NCBI GenBank assembly: GCA_019009955.1
Contig: CM032233.1
Coordinates: 99,646,001-99,710,000, forward strand
DNA: 64,000 nucleotides
Source: Riptortus pedestris
Lineage: Eukaryota > Arthropoda > Insecta > Hemiptera > Alydidae
Direction: 5' to 3'
Part shown: piece after piece, positions 48,978-60,810 of the stretch
How positions within the stretch are numbered: position 1 is the stretch's first letter
Layout: every line of letters starts with the position of its first letter
The notes under the pieces: model-generated
Seen by the model: only the letters and a program-made list of their open reading frames with translations
Database searches by the model: none
Told to the model about the DNA's origin: nothing
Translations under genes and position numbers: made by a program

Positions 48978-49027
<50 letters not shown>
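48978..49027. repeat. (CA)n microsatellite
   Basis: About 50 bp of CA, followed by tacagggtgaccca and then a HINE start at 49054. Confidence 0.9.
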
Positions 49028-49030
<3 letters not shown>

Positions 49031-49053
49031 GGGTGACCCACACATAAAATTTT

Positions 49054-49171
49054 AGCAGATTTCCCTTAAGGGAAGTCAGCTATTGAGGTCGTACTCATGA
49101 CGAGATTTTCGAAATATTTCGTCAAATGTCCATCGATCCTACCCAGGAGATGACGAAAATGAGGTCCGTTC

Positions 49172-49222
<51 letters not shown>

Positions 49223-49699
49223 TAAATTCAGCAAACTCCCACTTTTGCTCATTTTACATAAACAATTCTCTGTTATATAATAAATCACATCATTCGAATC
49301 TTATATACCAAATATTGTTTTCGTATTATACGAGAAACATGCAAATATATTCTGGTGACTCTCCCCCCCCCCCGTCTTAAGTTCTTGTACTACTAAAATT
49401 TGGTGATTGGGATAAAAATTATTCTGATTCAATATAAATTACATTACTAGATATAGTAAATAGTTTTCAATAACATTAATGTTATATTCTGATATATTTT
49501 ATTAATTGTTTTTCTTTCCAGTGTGAGGTTGGCAGACCTTTTTGTTTACATGCCAGTCGCTTCCCATCGGGAGTTTGTTAAAATTGACTGAAAGGTTTCT
49601 TATTACCGTTTGTGTTTATTCACTTAATATTCACGGTATTCTATTGTTAAGCTTCTTGAGGGAAATCTGCTTAGTTTACGAAGCCTCTGTGTGACTGAC
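49054..49699 (+). mobile_element. HINE-like repeat, complete ends, first module deleted
   Basis: agcagatttcccttaaggg start; (TA)n 49177-49220 joins directly to the second module (cagcaaactcccac). Ends gagggaaatctgcttag, acgaagcctctgtgt, gactgac. Confidence 0.82.
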
Positions 49700-50615
49700 T
49701 TTTATTATTTGTAATTTACAATTGATTCCAACGGCTTTTACTCGATTTTCTTTCGAGGGTCTCCAATTTTTAGTTAATTTTGATCTATGTAGGCTTGAAA
49801 TATGTATGTACTTGACTCTATTTTCCTTTATTTCAAATGAGGATCCCATTTGTTCAGGGAGTAACATTTGAAACCTAGTTATTTACTATCTCTTTTCACC
49901 GTCGCATGGTTAGGGGTACGGAGCCTGGAGGTCCCTAGAGCCCCATAGATCTCAGAGTTCATATTTTATTGGTAAAGAAGCGATTATAATGAATGAAATA
50001 TCACGTGGGCCGAGTGACCTTACCCGAAGGAAACACGTGTTGTAACTGGAGGAGGACATTGATATCTCAGTTAATCCGTCAGCGACAAGGAGTGGAACTG
50101 CTTTGATCGAGAGAACAGGTTTCTGCCAGTCTACTCTCCTCCTCGGTTCATATTACACAAAACACCTAATCAGTACGTTTATTTTTCTCCCAATGTCACA
50201 ATTCGGATTCTATGGCTGAATATCGGTTTATATTTAGACGCGGAGCTCTATGATGGGGAAAACAGCTTTCTGAAACTCCTCTTTCATTAACTTCAGTAGT
50301 AACGTATTTTATCGAAAGCCCCAAATGTAAGGTTACATTTATTGTGCATGTTATAATTATATAATAATAAATTTTTAACATCCAATTTCCAACCAATTCC
50401 TCTTAATTTACTAAAAGATTTCATTTATTTATGTATTCAATCACCAGTATGATTAAGTTGTCAGCTTATAGTTGGCCCACTACTCCAACAGAATATCTAA
50501 ATGAAAACACAAAAATTCCTACGATTTATCCCTGAAGTTGGCCCTCTATTAAAAAACTATTTCTCTATGATATTTTTGTCTTAGTTATTTATAACAAACA
50601 TATTCATTTTTCTTC
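49700..50615. other. No recognisable gene
   Basis: Minus frames at 49676-49867 and 50196-50396 show no known domain. Confidence 0.45.
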
Positions 50616-51285
50616 TTATTCTGGACCCAATATTATTTATATATTCTTCAAATTTTATGGCAAGGGTCTCCAATAAAAAAAAAATAAAAAATTCGGTGCA
50701 AACTTTATTGCAACTGCCCTACATGTTTCGTGGCTTATTTACCACCTCTTCAGGGGCATACATGAAATGCTCGTTAACCCTTTAAAATATTCCAAAATTA
50801 AATAAGTCGTAGATACATTTATCTCTTTTTATACAAACAGAATAAAAGTTTACTATAATAATCTTTTTCATAAAAAATGAAAACACATTATTAAAAAAAG
50901 TTATTATCTCGAAAATAAACTCTCTCGAAAAACTTTCTACAAACAGAGTTCAATATTGACTAGTAAATAATCGATTTGTAGTCAGCTGACTTAACCTACC
51001 TCCGGAACCTCTCAGTACCATCTACCTCCTCTGTGAGGACAGTTATAATTATATTTAATAAATATATCATAGATGTAGGCACTTACTAATACAATATATA
51101 GCAAAAGAATTATTAAGGGATGTGTTAAATTAATGTTATTAATATTTTTTTTAAAAGGGATAGCCCCTGAAGAGGTGGCAAATAAGCCACGAAACATGTA
51201 GGGTAGTTGCAATAAGGTTTGCACCGAAATAAATGTTTTTTATTGGAGACCCTCCCCATAAAATTTGAAGAATATATTCATTTTT
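50616..51285. repeat. Foldback element (copy 2), most complete
   Basis: Arms of about 140 bp: left (50620-50765) contains ggcaagggtctccaata, ggtgcaaactttattg and acatgtttcgtggc; right (51160-51280) repeats these inverted. The roughly 400-bp middle is AT-rich; 51055-51165 also matches copy 1 at 19180-19285. No transposase. Termini and target-site duplication not determined. Confidence 0.75.
51168..51215 (+). ncRNA. Hammerhead-like hairpin motif in foldback element
   Basis: CCTGAAGAG, stem GTGGC/GCCAC with loop aaataa, GAAAC. The left arm holds the same motif inverted at about 50733-50768 with a G-U-tolerant change in the stem. Confidence 0.25.
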
Positions 51286-51513
51286 GGGTAGGTATTGTAA
51301 GCATGGATGGTATTAAATTATTTAAATAAAATTACTAAGAAGGTTACAGGTAGATATATAAAATTCGAAAGTAATTCTCTTAAGAGCTAATAGTTTTCCG
51401 TATTCGTGTCGCAGGGCCTCTTTTTAGATTCTCTTTTATTTTTATCATTTCTAGGGTAAAGTAGGGCTTACTGTTTCACCACTATGTCCGTCCGTCAGTC
51501 CGTAAACCCTTTT
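51286..51513. other. No recognisable feature
   Basis: Spacer between the foldback element and a HINE. Confidence 0.4.
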
Positions 51514-51633
51514 GGCATATTTCCCTTAAGGGAAACCAGCTATTGAGGTCGTACTCATGACGCGATTTTCGAAAAATGTCTTCAAATATCCATCGATCCT
51601 ACCCAAGAGATGACGAAAATGAGGTCCGTTCAA

Positions 51634-51682
<49 letters not shown>

Positions 51683-52147
51683 TGTTAACGCTCTAGCGGT
51701 CGCAATTTTGGTTTGATCGTTACCAAACTCGATATTTAAACGTGTTATGCAAAAAAAAAAGATCAAGTTCGTTAATGGTTGAAATCGGACGAGTGGAAGG
51801 TGGGGTTTAGAGGGGGGATTTTCGAAAATTCGATATATCTCCGTTACCTTACGTCGGATCAAAAAATTGTATAGAAACAATCTTATTGCAAATTAAATTT
51901 ACTCTAAATATTGTTCTATACATTTATTCTGAATCTTGAAATTAATATATTGTTTGGTCGGCAGGAGTCGGCTATGTTCGGGGTATGTACCTTCCGCCGA
52001 GAGCTAGGGCAGCCATTTCCGTAACTGTTTGTCTTTCGTGAATATGTTTAGAATCCTTCCTACTACTGTTGTTATTAGGTAGATTTCTATATTGTAAAAC
52101 TTCACTTGGGAAATCTGCTTAGTTTACGCAGCCCCTGCGTGACGGAC
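51514..52147 (+). mobile_element. HINE-like repeat, short form, complete
   Basis: ggcatatttcccttaaggg (start eroded), (TA)n 51640-51679, G-tract, end cttgggaaatctgcttag, hairpin acgcagcccctgcgt, gacggac. Confidence 0.85.
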
Positions 52148-53181
52148 TTTTAACTAGTAGATCAATACACACGGCATTTGATATGCATTTGCACAATGCA
52201 ACTCTTGATTGATATTGATAGTCAGTTTCACAGAGCTACTCTTACACCCTAATTGGAGGGAGGGAGGAGTAAAATATAGGTGTGCATTCTGTCAATGAGC
52301 TTTATATTGCAATTATACTCATAAATAAACATCTTTGGAAATTAGTTATTTTCGTAATGACAAAGATATGAACTCCTGAATTTGGCATTTTCCTGCCACG
52401 GCCCTCCTGTCTTTGGTCCTATTAATAATAATTTTTTCGTAAATTGCATTTCTATTACTAAGCCATGAATAAATTGAGCTCAAAACATTTCAGTTCCTTT
52501 ATATTGTTTGAATATAGAGAATTTTAGATAAATCCTTTCAATTGTTAGCGAGTTACACCACATATTTGCATATATAATTTTTCTTGCCAGTCTGATAGTA
52601 AATTTAATATTAAAAATGGCATTACTTTTTTTTTTTTTAATTTTTTTGAAGAATGAATTACTCTTAATTTAGTTTCTAAGATACGAGTTAATGTGCCGTT
52701 CATTACTAGATACAAGGACTCTGGACGGCCTAGGCTCAGGTTACAGTCTTCATTACATCGACCACATTTCTTAAGCGACATATTCTATTGTATCTTTTTT
52801 TTTAATTTATATTTTTACTTTCCTAATTTTTATAAGAGCATGATAAAGGCAATGTGTCATGGCAAATATTTTTATACCAAAAAAAACGTTAAGTACCTCT
52901 TTTTGGGATATTAGGACAACGGATCTTGAGTTCTTTACCAATCTATTCTTGGTACTACAATATAACGCTAAAATGCTTTTAAAAATTCAACACCACTTTT
53001 ATAAGTTTTTAAAACTCTTTAACGAAATTGCATAAATGTTTTCTTAATTAGTGGATCTTTTAGGAAGGGTTGTTGGTTTACTCACTTTGCTGTCTATGAA
53101 ATTGTCAAGAGGCTTGGCTATACTGTGACTATTGGCTCCGAAAATCGTTCTATTATCATTTATGGTTTTAAAATTAAAAAA
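52148..53181. other. No recognisable gene
   Basis: Frames at 52545-52781 (-) and 52693-52914 (+) overlap and are unrecognised; T-rich and A-rich runs near 52628 and 52797. Confidence 0.45.
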
Positions 53182-53617
53182 GTCCGTCACGCAGGGGCTG
53201 CGTAAACTAAGCAGATTTCCCACGTGAAGTTATACAATAGAGAAATCTCCATACGAGAGCCGAACAGTTACGGCAAAGGGCCGAACTAGCTTTTGGCGGG
53301 AAATTCAGTCTTCCGTTACCGGTCCAAATTTAATAAAAATGCAAATATCTCGGTTAGTATTCAAGATAGAGAATAAATGTATAGAACAATATTTATAGTA
53401 AATTTAATTTACAACAAGATTGATTCCATACAATCTTTTGATCTGACGTATGGTAACGGAGATATTTTGTATTTTCGAAAATCCCCCCTCTAAACCCCCC
53501 CTCACACTGGTCCGATTTCAGCCAATAACGAACTTGATCTGTCTTTTTGCATAAAACGACTAAATATCGAATTTGGTAACGATCAAACAAAAATTGCGAC
53601 CGCTAGAGCGTTAACAG

Positions 53618-53667
<50 letters not shown>

Positions 53668-53787
53668 GAACGGACCTCATTTTCGTCATCTCCTGGGTAG
53701 GATCGATGGACATTTGAAGAAAATTTTCGAAAATCGCGTCATGAGTACGACCTCAATAGCTGATTTTCCTTAAGGGAAATCTGCTAA
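53182..53787 (-). mobile_element. HINE-like repeat, short form, complete, well preserved
   Basis: gtccgtcacgcaggggctgcg to taagggaaatctgcta; TTCCCACGTG at 53218; C-tracts; (TA)n 53622-53662; very close to 62286-62891 by eye. Confidence 0.87.
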
Positions 53788-54421
53788 CAAGCTCTCTGCA
53801 ATAATATTTCTTTATGAAAAAAACTGATAATGTTAATTAAGTTATGACTTACAAGTATGTATCAGTAATACCATTGGCAACTAAATGATTCTTTAACAAT
53901 AGTGGCTGTACATTATTAAGTATTCAATCGTATCTCCATAATGACCTATACATTCTCTGTCCATGACCTAACTCCCATCTGCTCCAATTCTAGAGTAAAC
54001 TATCAATTAATCTCAATTCTTGGTCGTTTTTAATCACCTGTATATACTCCTCGCTTCGCAGTGTCGTCTACAGTGGCTATCATCTCCCTTCAGAATGCCT
54101 GATGCTCCCTTGGTCCATTTCCAACGTCAACCTTGTTACTGGCCAATGAGGAGTGTGCTGGTGGGCTGTCCTTGTTCATGCGTGTACTTGTAATGAGTAT
54201 TTGCAGGTACATGTTGAGAGAATTAATCCACTAAGAAAATAATAATCGAGGCGATCAGTTATCGACACTTCATGGCCATTCTTATTAATGCTTTACCAAA
54301 CCGTACTGCTTCATCTGAATGTAACAAATGCGATTAATGCCTTGCCTTGTACTCTTTAGGGGATTGGTTTATTTACCCAGTTATACATGTCATAGTGGCC
54401 TTTCTGCTTTCCCACGATATT
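53788..54421. other. No recognisable gene
   Basis: No open frame or repeat noticed. Confidence 0.45.
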
Positions 54422-54994
54422 AGCAGATTTCCCTTAAGGGAAATCAGCTATTGAGGTTGTACTCATGACGGAATTTTCGAAATTTTTCTTCGTATTTCCA
54501 TCGATCCTACCTAGTAGATGACGAAAATGGGGTCCGTTCAAAACTGTATATATATATATATTTGTCTGTTACCACTCTAGCGGTCGCAATTTTTGTTTGA
54601 TCGTTACCAAACTCGATATTTAGTCGTTTTATGTAAAAAGAAAGATCAAGTTCGTTAACGGCTGAAATCGGACCAGTGGGAGGGGGGGGGTTTAGAGGGG
54701 AGGAATTTCGAAAAATCGAAATATCTCCGTTACTATACGTCGGATCGAAAAATTGTAGAGAATCAATCTTATTGAAAATTAAATTTACTATAAATATTGT
54801 TATATACATTTATTCTCTATCTTGAATATTAACCGAGATATTTGCATTTTTATTAAATCTGGGCGGCTAACGGACTTTCCCGCCAAAAGCTAGTTCGGCC
54901 GTTTCCTGAACTGCTCGACTCTCGTAAAATTTCTTCTATTGTAAAACATCACGTGAGAAATCTGCTTAGTTTACGCAGCCCCTGCGTGACGGAC
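54422..54994 (+). mobile_element. HINE-like repeat, short form, complete
   Basis: agcagatttcccttaaggg, short (TA)n (54547-54561), ggtgggagggggggg tract, end cacgtgagaaatctgct (one change destroys CGTGGGAA), intact hairpin and gacggac. The 100-residue minus frame is this repeat. Confidence 0.87.
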
Positions 54995-56041
54995 TTTGTT
55001 TTGGAATAACATGTGTAGACAGTTTGATAGCCATATCGCAAGCTTATATATTAAAAATTAGTCTTCATACATGGAATTCTCTTTTAGGTTTGCCGATGTA
55101 GACCTAGCCTTATAGAATTACATGAATGACAGGATTGAGAATAACTAAAATGAGAATTCGAATCTAGCTGTGTTAGGACTTCCCTATGAAATGGATTTAA
55201 AGATATGTGCCCCTATCTTTGGAACAGGTTCCACCTTCCCTGGCAGCCTCCATCCCCTCCACCTATCGCCTCGGCTCACCCATACAAGTTGAAATGTACA
55301 CAACTTAAATTAGTCAGAGAACTGATCAAATGCTGGAAAAAGAAAAACTGTTTGTATGGATTGAAACTTTTTAGCATGTTTTTTTTTAATCAATATTCTT
55401 ATAAATTACAAGTTTTTACCGGTAGTTGTTACATTGAAGCCACAAGACTTTTATTTAACATTCTTAGGTGTAACATTACACATAATATTGTCAGTGTATA
55501 TGATAAAACGGACTTTCTTGTATCCATAGCACTGAAAAAATTCAGTTGGGCTATTCCTATGCCGTAATGAATTAACGTACTTTCTGTTGATAACTAAAGG
55601 TTTGCTCACAGTGACGGAAATATATAACAACCTACGCAAGGTAGTTATTCTGCTGAGCAGGAAATCGTAATTTCTTTTGGTCTTTTAAGAAAAAAAACAA
55701 AAAAAGGAAAAAAGGTTAATCGGGGGATTCAGTTATTTCCATACGTCTTCTGCTTCAGAATATATAAGAATAAAAGTATTAGGAAGAGTGGACTAACGAT
55801 TCGAGATCATACTTTTTAGAGAGTTAGTCCTCGGTAACTCAAATAACCTGATATTCATATGTATGCATATACAAACTACAACTTTTATATAACCTCCAGC
55901 CTCACTCGCTGACTGGAGGGGATGCTCCCCTTAGACAGAATAAGTTTTACGATATGTTTCTATAGAAAAAATGTTATGTAATGGTATCATGTATTCCCTT
56001 TTAATTTATTTTAAACGTTAGGATTGATTTTATTATGTTTT
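54995..56041. other. No recognisable gene
   Basis: A 120-codon + frame (55205-55567) begins Pro-rich and becomes Lys/Phe-rich; no domain, signal peptide or family recognised, and it is probably chance. Confidence 0.45.
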
Positions 56042-56159
56042 AGCAGATTTCCCTTAAGGGAAATCAGCTATTGAGGTCGTACTCATGACGCGATTTTCGA
56101 AAAATTTCTTCAAATGTCCATCGATCCTACCCAGAAGATGACGAATATGAGGTCCGTTC

Positions 56160-56227
<68 letters not shown>

Positions 56228-56875
56228 CTGTTAACGCTCTAGCGGTCGCAATTTTTGTTTGATCGTTACGAAACTCGATATTTAACCGTTTTATGTAAAA
56301 AGATAGATCAAGTTCGTTAATGGCTGAAATCGGACTAGAGGGAGGGGTTTAGAGGAGGGGATTTTTGAAAATTCAAAATGTCTCCGTTATTATGCATCGG
56401 ATCGAAAAATTGTATAAAATCAATTTTATTGCAAATTAAATTTACTATAAATATTATATTAAATTTACTATAAATATCTTGAATAGTAACCGAAATATTT
56501 GCATTTTTATGAAGACTGTGGTCGGGTATAGTTCGGATTAGGTCGGCCACTTCCGTCATTGCTCGGCTCAGGTGGAAGCTTCTTCTAACCTTACCTTACC
56601 TTCGTTACAATGTGAGATTTATGCAAATATGTTCTGGTCATCCCCCCCCCCCTTCTTTAGTTCTTGGACTACTAAAATTTGAGTTATTAAAATATAAATT
56701 ATTCTTACAATTCAGAAGCCGTTTCAGTTGGGAATTTATTTTAATTAACTGAAATATTTCTCATTACCGTTTGTATTTAATCACGGTGGTATTGTGTTAC
56801 CAGTATGCAAATTCCCCTATTGTAAAACTTCACATGGGAAATCTGCTTAGTTTACGCAGCCCCTTCGTGACGGAC
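56042..56875 (+). mobile_element. HINE-like repeat, long form, complete ends
   Basis: agcagatttcccttaaggg; (TA)n 56164-56223; a 20-odd-bp internal duplication of ttaaatttactataaat (56435-56475); C10 tract at 56642; end cacatgggaaatctgct, hairpin cgcagccccttcg with one change, gacggac. Confidence 0.84.
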
Positions 56876-58117
56876 TTTCATATATTTTTCTGAACTTTTA
56901 TATTGAAAGTATATTACTGACAATTTCTCCTAAATTGCAAAATTTTACTAATGGATGATTAATATTTGAAGGCAGCTCTGATAGCGGTGTCGTCTGAAGA
57001 CTGAAGACACTTTGATAAAATTTGTTTATTTCGAAATAAACAGCTAAATAAGCACCGATAAACTAAATTATGAGAATAAATACAACATTTGTTAATCATT
57101 ACAGCGATAACTTGAATTTTTAAAATAAATACTTTAATGCAAGACACCCTCTTTCACTTATATATATCTTATCCTGATTAAACATGTTATAGTAGTATCC
57201 ACAAAGTCAATATGAAATCCATTTATTACAGAATTAGTTGAATATTAAAGTAGGATGGCGCAATGCTAAATTTAAAATTCAATCTCACTGGAAAGGATTG
57301 AATGAAACATTTGACAGGATACATATCTACACATTAGATTTTAATTTAGCTTAACCGTAAAGGGTGATTAATATGCACATTGTATTTAGGGATTTAAAAA
57401 TTAAAATAGTTATAAAAACGAAAATTAACATTATAGATAGAGGGAACTATTACAATACAGTAAAGTGGTAGTTAATTTTCTAGTTTTTTTTCCTTCAGAA
57501 TTCTATTTATGTGATAATCTATTTGATTATAATTTGTTCATATTAGTTAACGATGCAATATGAGTATAAAAACATTTATTTCAGAAATACTATAAAGAAC
57601 ATAGGGCATAATGTGAAAAAAGTGTTGCATATTAGGGGACCCGATGAGCTCTTTTATTGTAAAAGCTCCTGGCGATGAATATTTATGGGTTTTCGTGCGG
57701 TGGGAGCTCCTTTACATGTATATTCACATAAAAACTTTATTTCCAATCTGATGACACGACAAGAAGAACACTAAAAGCCAAACCGGCAGTTTAAGCCGGA
57801 TGATGGTTCTTCTCCGATACCACAGAGCATAAGTTTGACAATAAAACCTCTTTGAATGTAGCTGTATATTCAATTAAGTATTAGCCGTTATGGAACCTTT
57901 ATGGACCGGCCTTTCAAAGTGGCTATTCATTTTTTAGGCATTCTAGGACCCAACCTGATGGAAACCTTCACCTTGATACATCCCAATAATCAATAAATTG
58001 TACATCTCTTTATTCCAACGATGACAGCTCTGTAGCCGCCGAATCATTCCCAGGTTCCAGATAGACAATCTTTTAAAATAATCGTAAACATGTAATACGA
58101 TTCTTGTACGTTTTATT
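56876..58117. other. No recognised gene
   Basis: AT-rich; an imperfect stem (gtaaaagctcc against ggagctcctttac) spans 57659-57717. The 57780-58060 part has more balanced composition, but no frame that I recognise. Confidence 0.45.
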
Positions 58118-58239
58118 AGCAGATTTCCCTTAAGGGAAATCAGCTATTGAGGTTGTACTCATGACGGAATTTTCGAAATTTTTCTTCAAATGTCCATCGA
58201 TCCAACCTAGTAGATGACGAAAATGAGGTCCGTTCAAAA

Positions 58240-58306
<67 letters not shown>

Positions 58307-58732
58307 TGCTCTAGCGGTCGCAATTTTTGTTTGATCGTTACCAAACTTATTTAGTAGTTTTATGTAAAAAGAAACACCAAGTTCGTTAACGGCCGAAATC
58401 GAACCAGTGGCAGGGGGGGGGTTTAGAGGAGAGGATTTTCGGAAATTCGAAATATCTCCGTTTCTATACGTCGGCTCGAAGAATTGTACAGAATCAATCT
58501 TGTTGCAAATTAAATTTACTATAAATATTATTATATACATTTATTCTCTATCTTGAATATTAACCGAGATATATGCATTTTTATTAAATCTGGGCGGCTA
58601 ACGGACGATTGACTTTCCCGCCAAAAGCTAGTTCGGCCGTTTCCTTCACTGGCTCGGCTCTCGTGAAATTTCTCTATTGTAAAACTTCACGTGGGAAATC
58701 TGCTTAGTTTACGCAGCCCCTGCGTGACGGGC
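58118..58732 (+). mobile_element. HINE-like repeat, short form, complete
   Basis: agcagatttcccttaaggg; (TA)n 58241-58274 passing into (GA)n 58275-58300, which has removed part of the following palindrome; G8 tract; CACGTGGGAA at 58689; hairpin intact; gacgggc. The 136-residue minus frame, the longest in the window, is this repeat. Confidence 0.87.
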
Positions 58733-58854
58733 TTTTTACTACATTGAAATAGATTAGAAGGCTTTTGTTGGGTAAATAAAAACTATACTTCTTACGATAT
58801 CGTTGATTTGCCTGTCGAACACAGTAATTTCTGCAGGTATTCTGTCATGATAGA

Positions 58855-59400
58855 AACTTAAATATAAATGTTATGTACGAATCTGGAGCGTGTTCTCCCA
58901 TTTGGATAAATTGTACTGGGAGCTTTCAAATCTCAAAATTTAATTAGAGACTAATTACTTCATAAATATGTGTTAGCTAATAATAAAAAACATTTTTTCC
59001 TCCCAAACTTTATTGATACTGCCCTACATGTTTCGTGGCTTACATACCACCTGTTCAGGGGCTATCCCTTTTCAAAAAAAATAATAAGATTAATTTAAAA
59101 ATACTAATTTAATCAAACGGTTTTGTCAAATTAATGTTAATATGCTTTCGAAAAGGGATAGCCCCTGAAGAGATGGTATGTAAGTGACGAAATTTGCAGG
59201 GGAGTATGAATAAGGTTTGGGATGAAAAAATGTTTTTTATTGGTGACCCTTACCATGAAACTATGAAGAACAAGCTAACTCATATTTATGAAGTAATTAG
59301 TCTCTAGTTAATTTTAAGATTTGAAAGCTCCCAGTACAATTTATCCAAATGTGAGAACATGCTCCAGATTCGTACATAATATTTATATTTAAGGTTGGGC
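58855..59400. repeat. Large palindrome containing foldback element (copy 3)
   Basis: Outer arms: gaatctggagcgtgttctcc and gggagctttcaaatct (58880-58945) are repeated inverted at 59310-59380. Inner arms at 58985-59075 and 59150-59290 are the foldback family with the CTGAA-stem-GAAA motif. A further foldback half lies at 59401-59490, ending gaataagaagaaag. Confidence 0.72.
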
Positions 59401-59490
59401 GGAAAAAATGTTTTTTATTGGTGACCCGTGCCATGAAACTATGAAGAAAATATTAAAATATTGGGGCCAGAATAAGAAGAAAGTTTTAAC

Positions 59491-60027
59491 TTATTTTCAG
59501 AAATATAATTTAATTCAAGTCTCCGGCATTGTTGATTTCAATTTTAATAATAATAAAAAGGGCATTTTCTGATAGTGAGACACCATATTAGTGTGGACTT
59601 ACCATTACACTACTTTAGAGTATCAACTAAACATTAATACTAACAAGCGTGTTACTGTTACATGAGAAAGTGCTTTGTTTAAGATGAGGACAATCAAAAT
59701 TCAACCTAATACGCTATTTTGAGAAGGATTACGTGAATACTTTACTGCTAAGGTATAAATGAAAATAAATGGTAAGAGTCAGAGCCTATTCCATTAGAGC
59801 TTAACTGAAAAGCCTACGTGCTTTATTATTTTTTATTTTCATGTATTTTTTTCTTTCATTCGTTCTTGCTTGTCTTATAGCACACATCCCGGCACCTGTA
59901 AATGGAATAAATCAGGCGCCTTATATATTTATCCATGTATATATATACATGTACTGGTACTAATACCATTTATTTAGTACTTTAGTGTTTCATATTTCTA
60001 TAAATTAATTTTTCTTTATTGTTCCAG
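59491..60027. other. Intron end before the Serrate-like exon
   Basis: AT-rich with a T-rich run into the acceptor at 60027. No repeat recognised, and this is one of the few repeat-free stretches nearby. Confidence 0.55.
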
Positions 60028-60082
60028 AAATCGTTCACGCTGATACTTCAAGCACTTGACTTGAAAAATGACACCTCCAATG
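60028..60082 (+). CDS. Ser: Internal exon of a Serrate/Jagged-type Notch ligand
   Basis: Acceptor ...tttctttattgttccag ends at 60027 and the donor gtaagt starts at 60083. The 55-bp exon reads in one open frame as KSFTLILQALDLKNDTSN plus one extra base, so it begins in phase 0 and ends in phase 1. This string matches the end of the N-terminal MNNL domain (Notch-ligand N-terminus) of Serrate/Jagged as I know it, where a K/RSFTL-L-ALD core is followed by Asn/Asp-rich residues; from memory the equivalent vertebrate JAG1 exon is also tiny (about 52 nt) with the same phases. Serrate/Jagged is a single-pass membrane ligand that activates Notch on neighbouring cells; this segment lies just before the region leading to the receptor-binding DSL domain. 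I did not find the preceding MNNL exon or the following DSL exon in the window, so both introns look very long. The symbol assumes a one-to-one orthologue. A TACTAAT-like branch-site candidate lies near 59957. Confidence 0.82.
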
Positions 60083-60294
60083 GTAAGTCTTCAAAATTAA
60101 AATACACCTTTAAAATGTACTCATGCAACATTTTAATTGCTCCAAAAATGGACTTGATCTGATATGGATATCATTTTTATTTGACATTTAAAATGCGCTG
60201 GTTTTTAAGACATCCTATAATCCTTGATGTGATCAGATTTTCTGTGAAAATGAATTCCTAATGAAATGTGAAATTATCTAACCCAAATAAAAAA
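60083..60294. other. Intron start after the Serrate-like exon
   Basis: gtaagt donor then unremarkable AT-rich sequence until a HINE at 60295. Confidence 0.55.
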
Positions 60295-60597
60295 GTCCGT
60301 CACGCAGGGGTTGCGTAAACTAAGCAGATTTCCCATGTAAAGTTATACAATAGAAAAATCTACATACGAGTGCCGAACAATTACGGAAACGGCCGAACTA
60401 GCTTTCGGTGGGAACCATAGCTCGCCCGTTACACTTAAAAAAATGCAAATATCTCGGTTAATATTCAAGATAGAGAATAAATGTATAGAACAATATTTAT
60501 AGTAAATGTTATTTGCAATAAGATTGGTTCTATACAATTTTTCGATCTGACGTATAGTAACGGAGATCTTTCGAAAATCCTCCCCTCTACCCCCCCA
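60295..60597 (-). mobile_element. HINE-like repeat, half copy
   Basis: gtccgtcacgcaggggttgcg through atagtaacggagatc and a C7 tract, then cut by the SINE. The matching second half is not on the other side of the SINE. Confidence 0.8.
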
Positions 60598-60810
60598 AGT
60601 GAGTTAAAGTGTTGACCTTAATCTCACATGGTAAACCTAAAGTGGCGAGTTCGATTCTCGCCTGGGCAAAGGAAATTATTTAGTGACGGAATTCATTAAA
60701 TAACACCCTAAGTCCCACCCTGGCTTAAAAAGGGTGGTAACATGAAGATAACCCGTCCCAATTAGCCTGAGTAGCAAAAAGTGGACGTTAATAAATAATA
60801 ATAATAATAA
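60598..60810 (+). mobile_element. tRNA-derived SINE, copy 3
   Basis: gtgagttaaagtgttgacctt, B-box gagttcgattctc, caccctggcttaaaaaggg, acccgtcccaatta, tail taataaataataataataa. Lacks the first 20 bp of copy 2. Confidence 0.8.

Noticed and set aside
55205..55567. A 120-codon + frame.
   Set aside because: No recognisable domain, skewed Lys/Phe composition and no promoter or splice context; likely chance.
57659..57717. gtaaaagctcc / ggagctcctttac stem as a functional hairpin.
   Set aside because: Imperfect pairing with a 37-bp loop and no repeat or conserved partner.
58130..58540. The longest open frame (136 codons, minus) with a Ser-Leu repeat and Tyr-Ile repeat.
   Set aside because: It lies wholly in a HINE; the repeats are translated GA and TA microsatellites.
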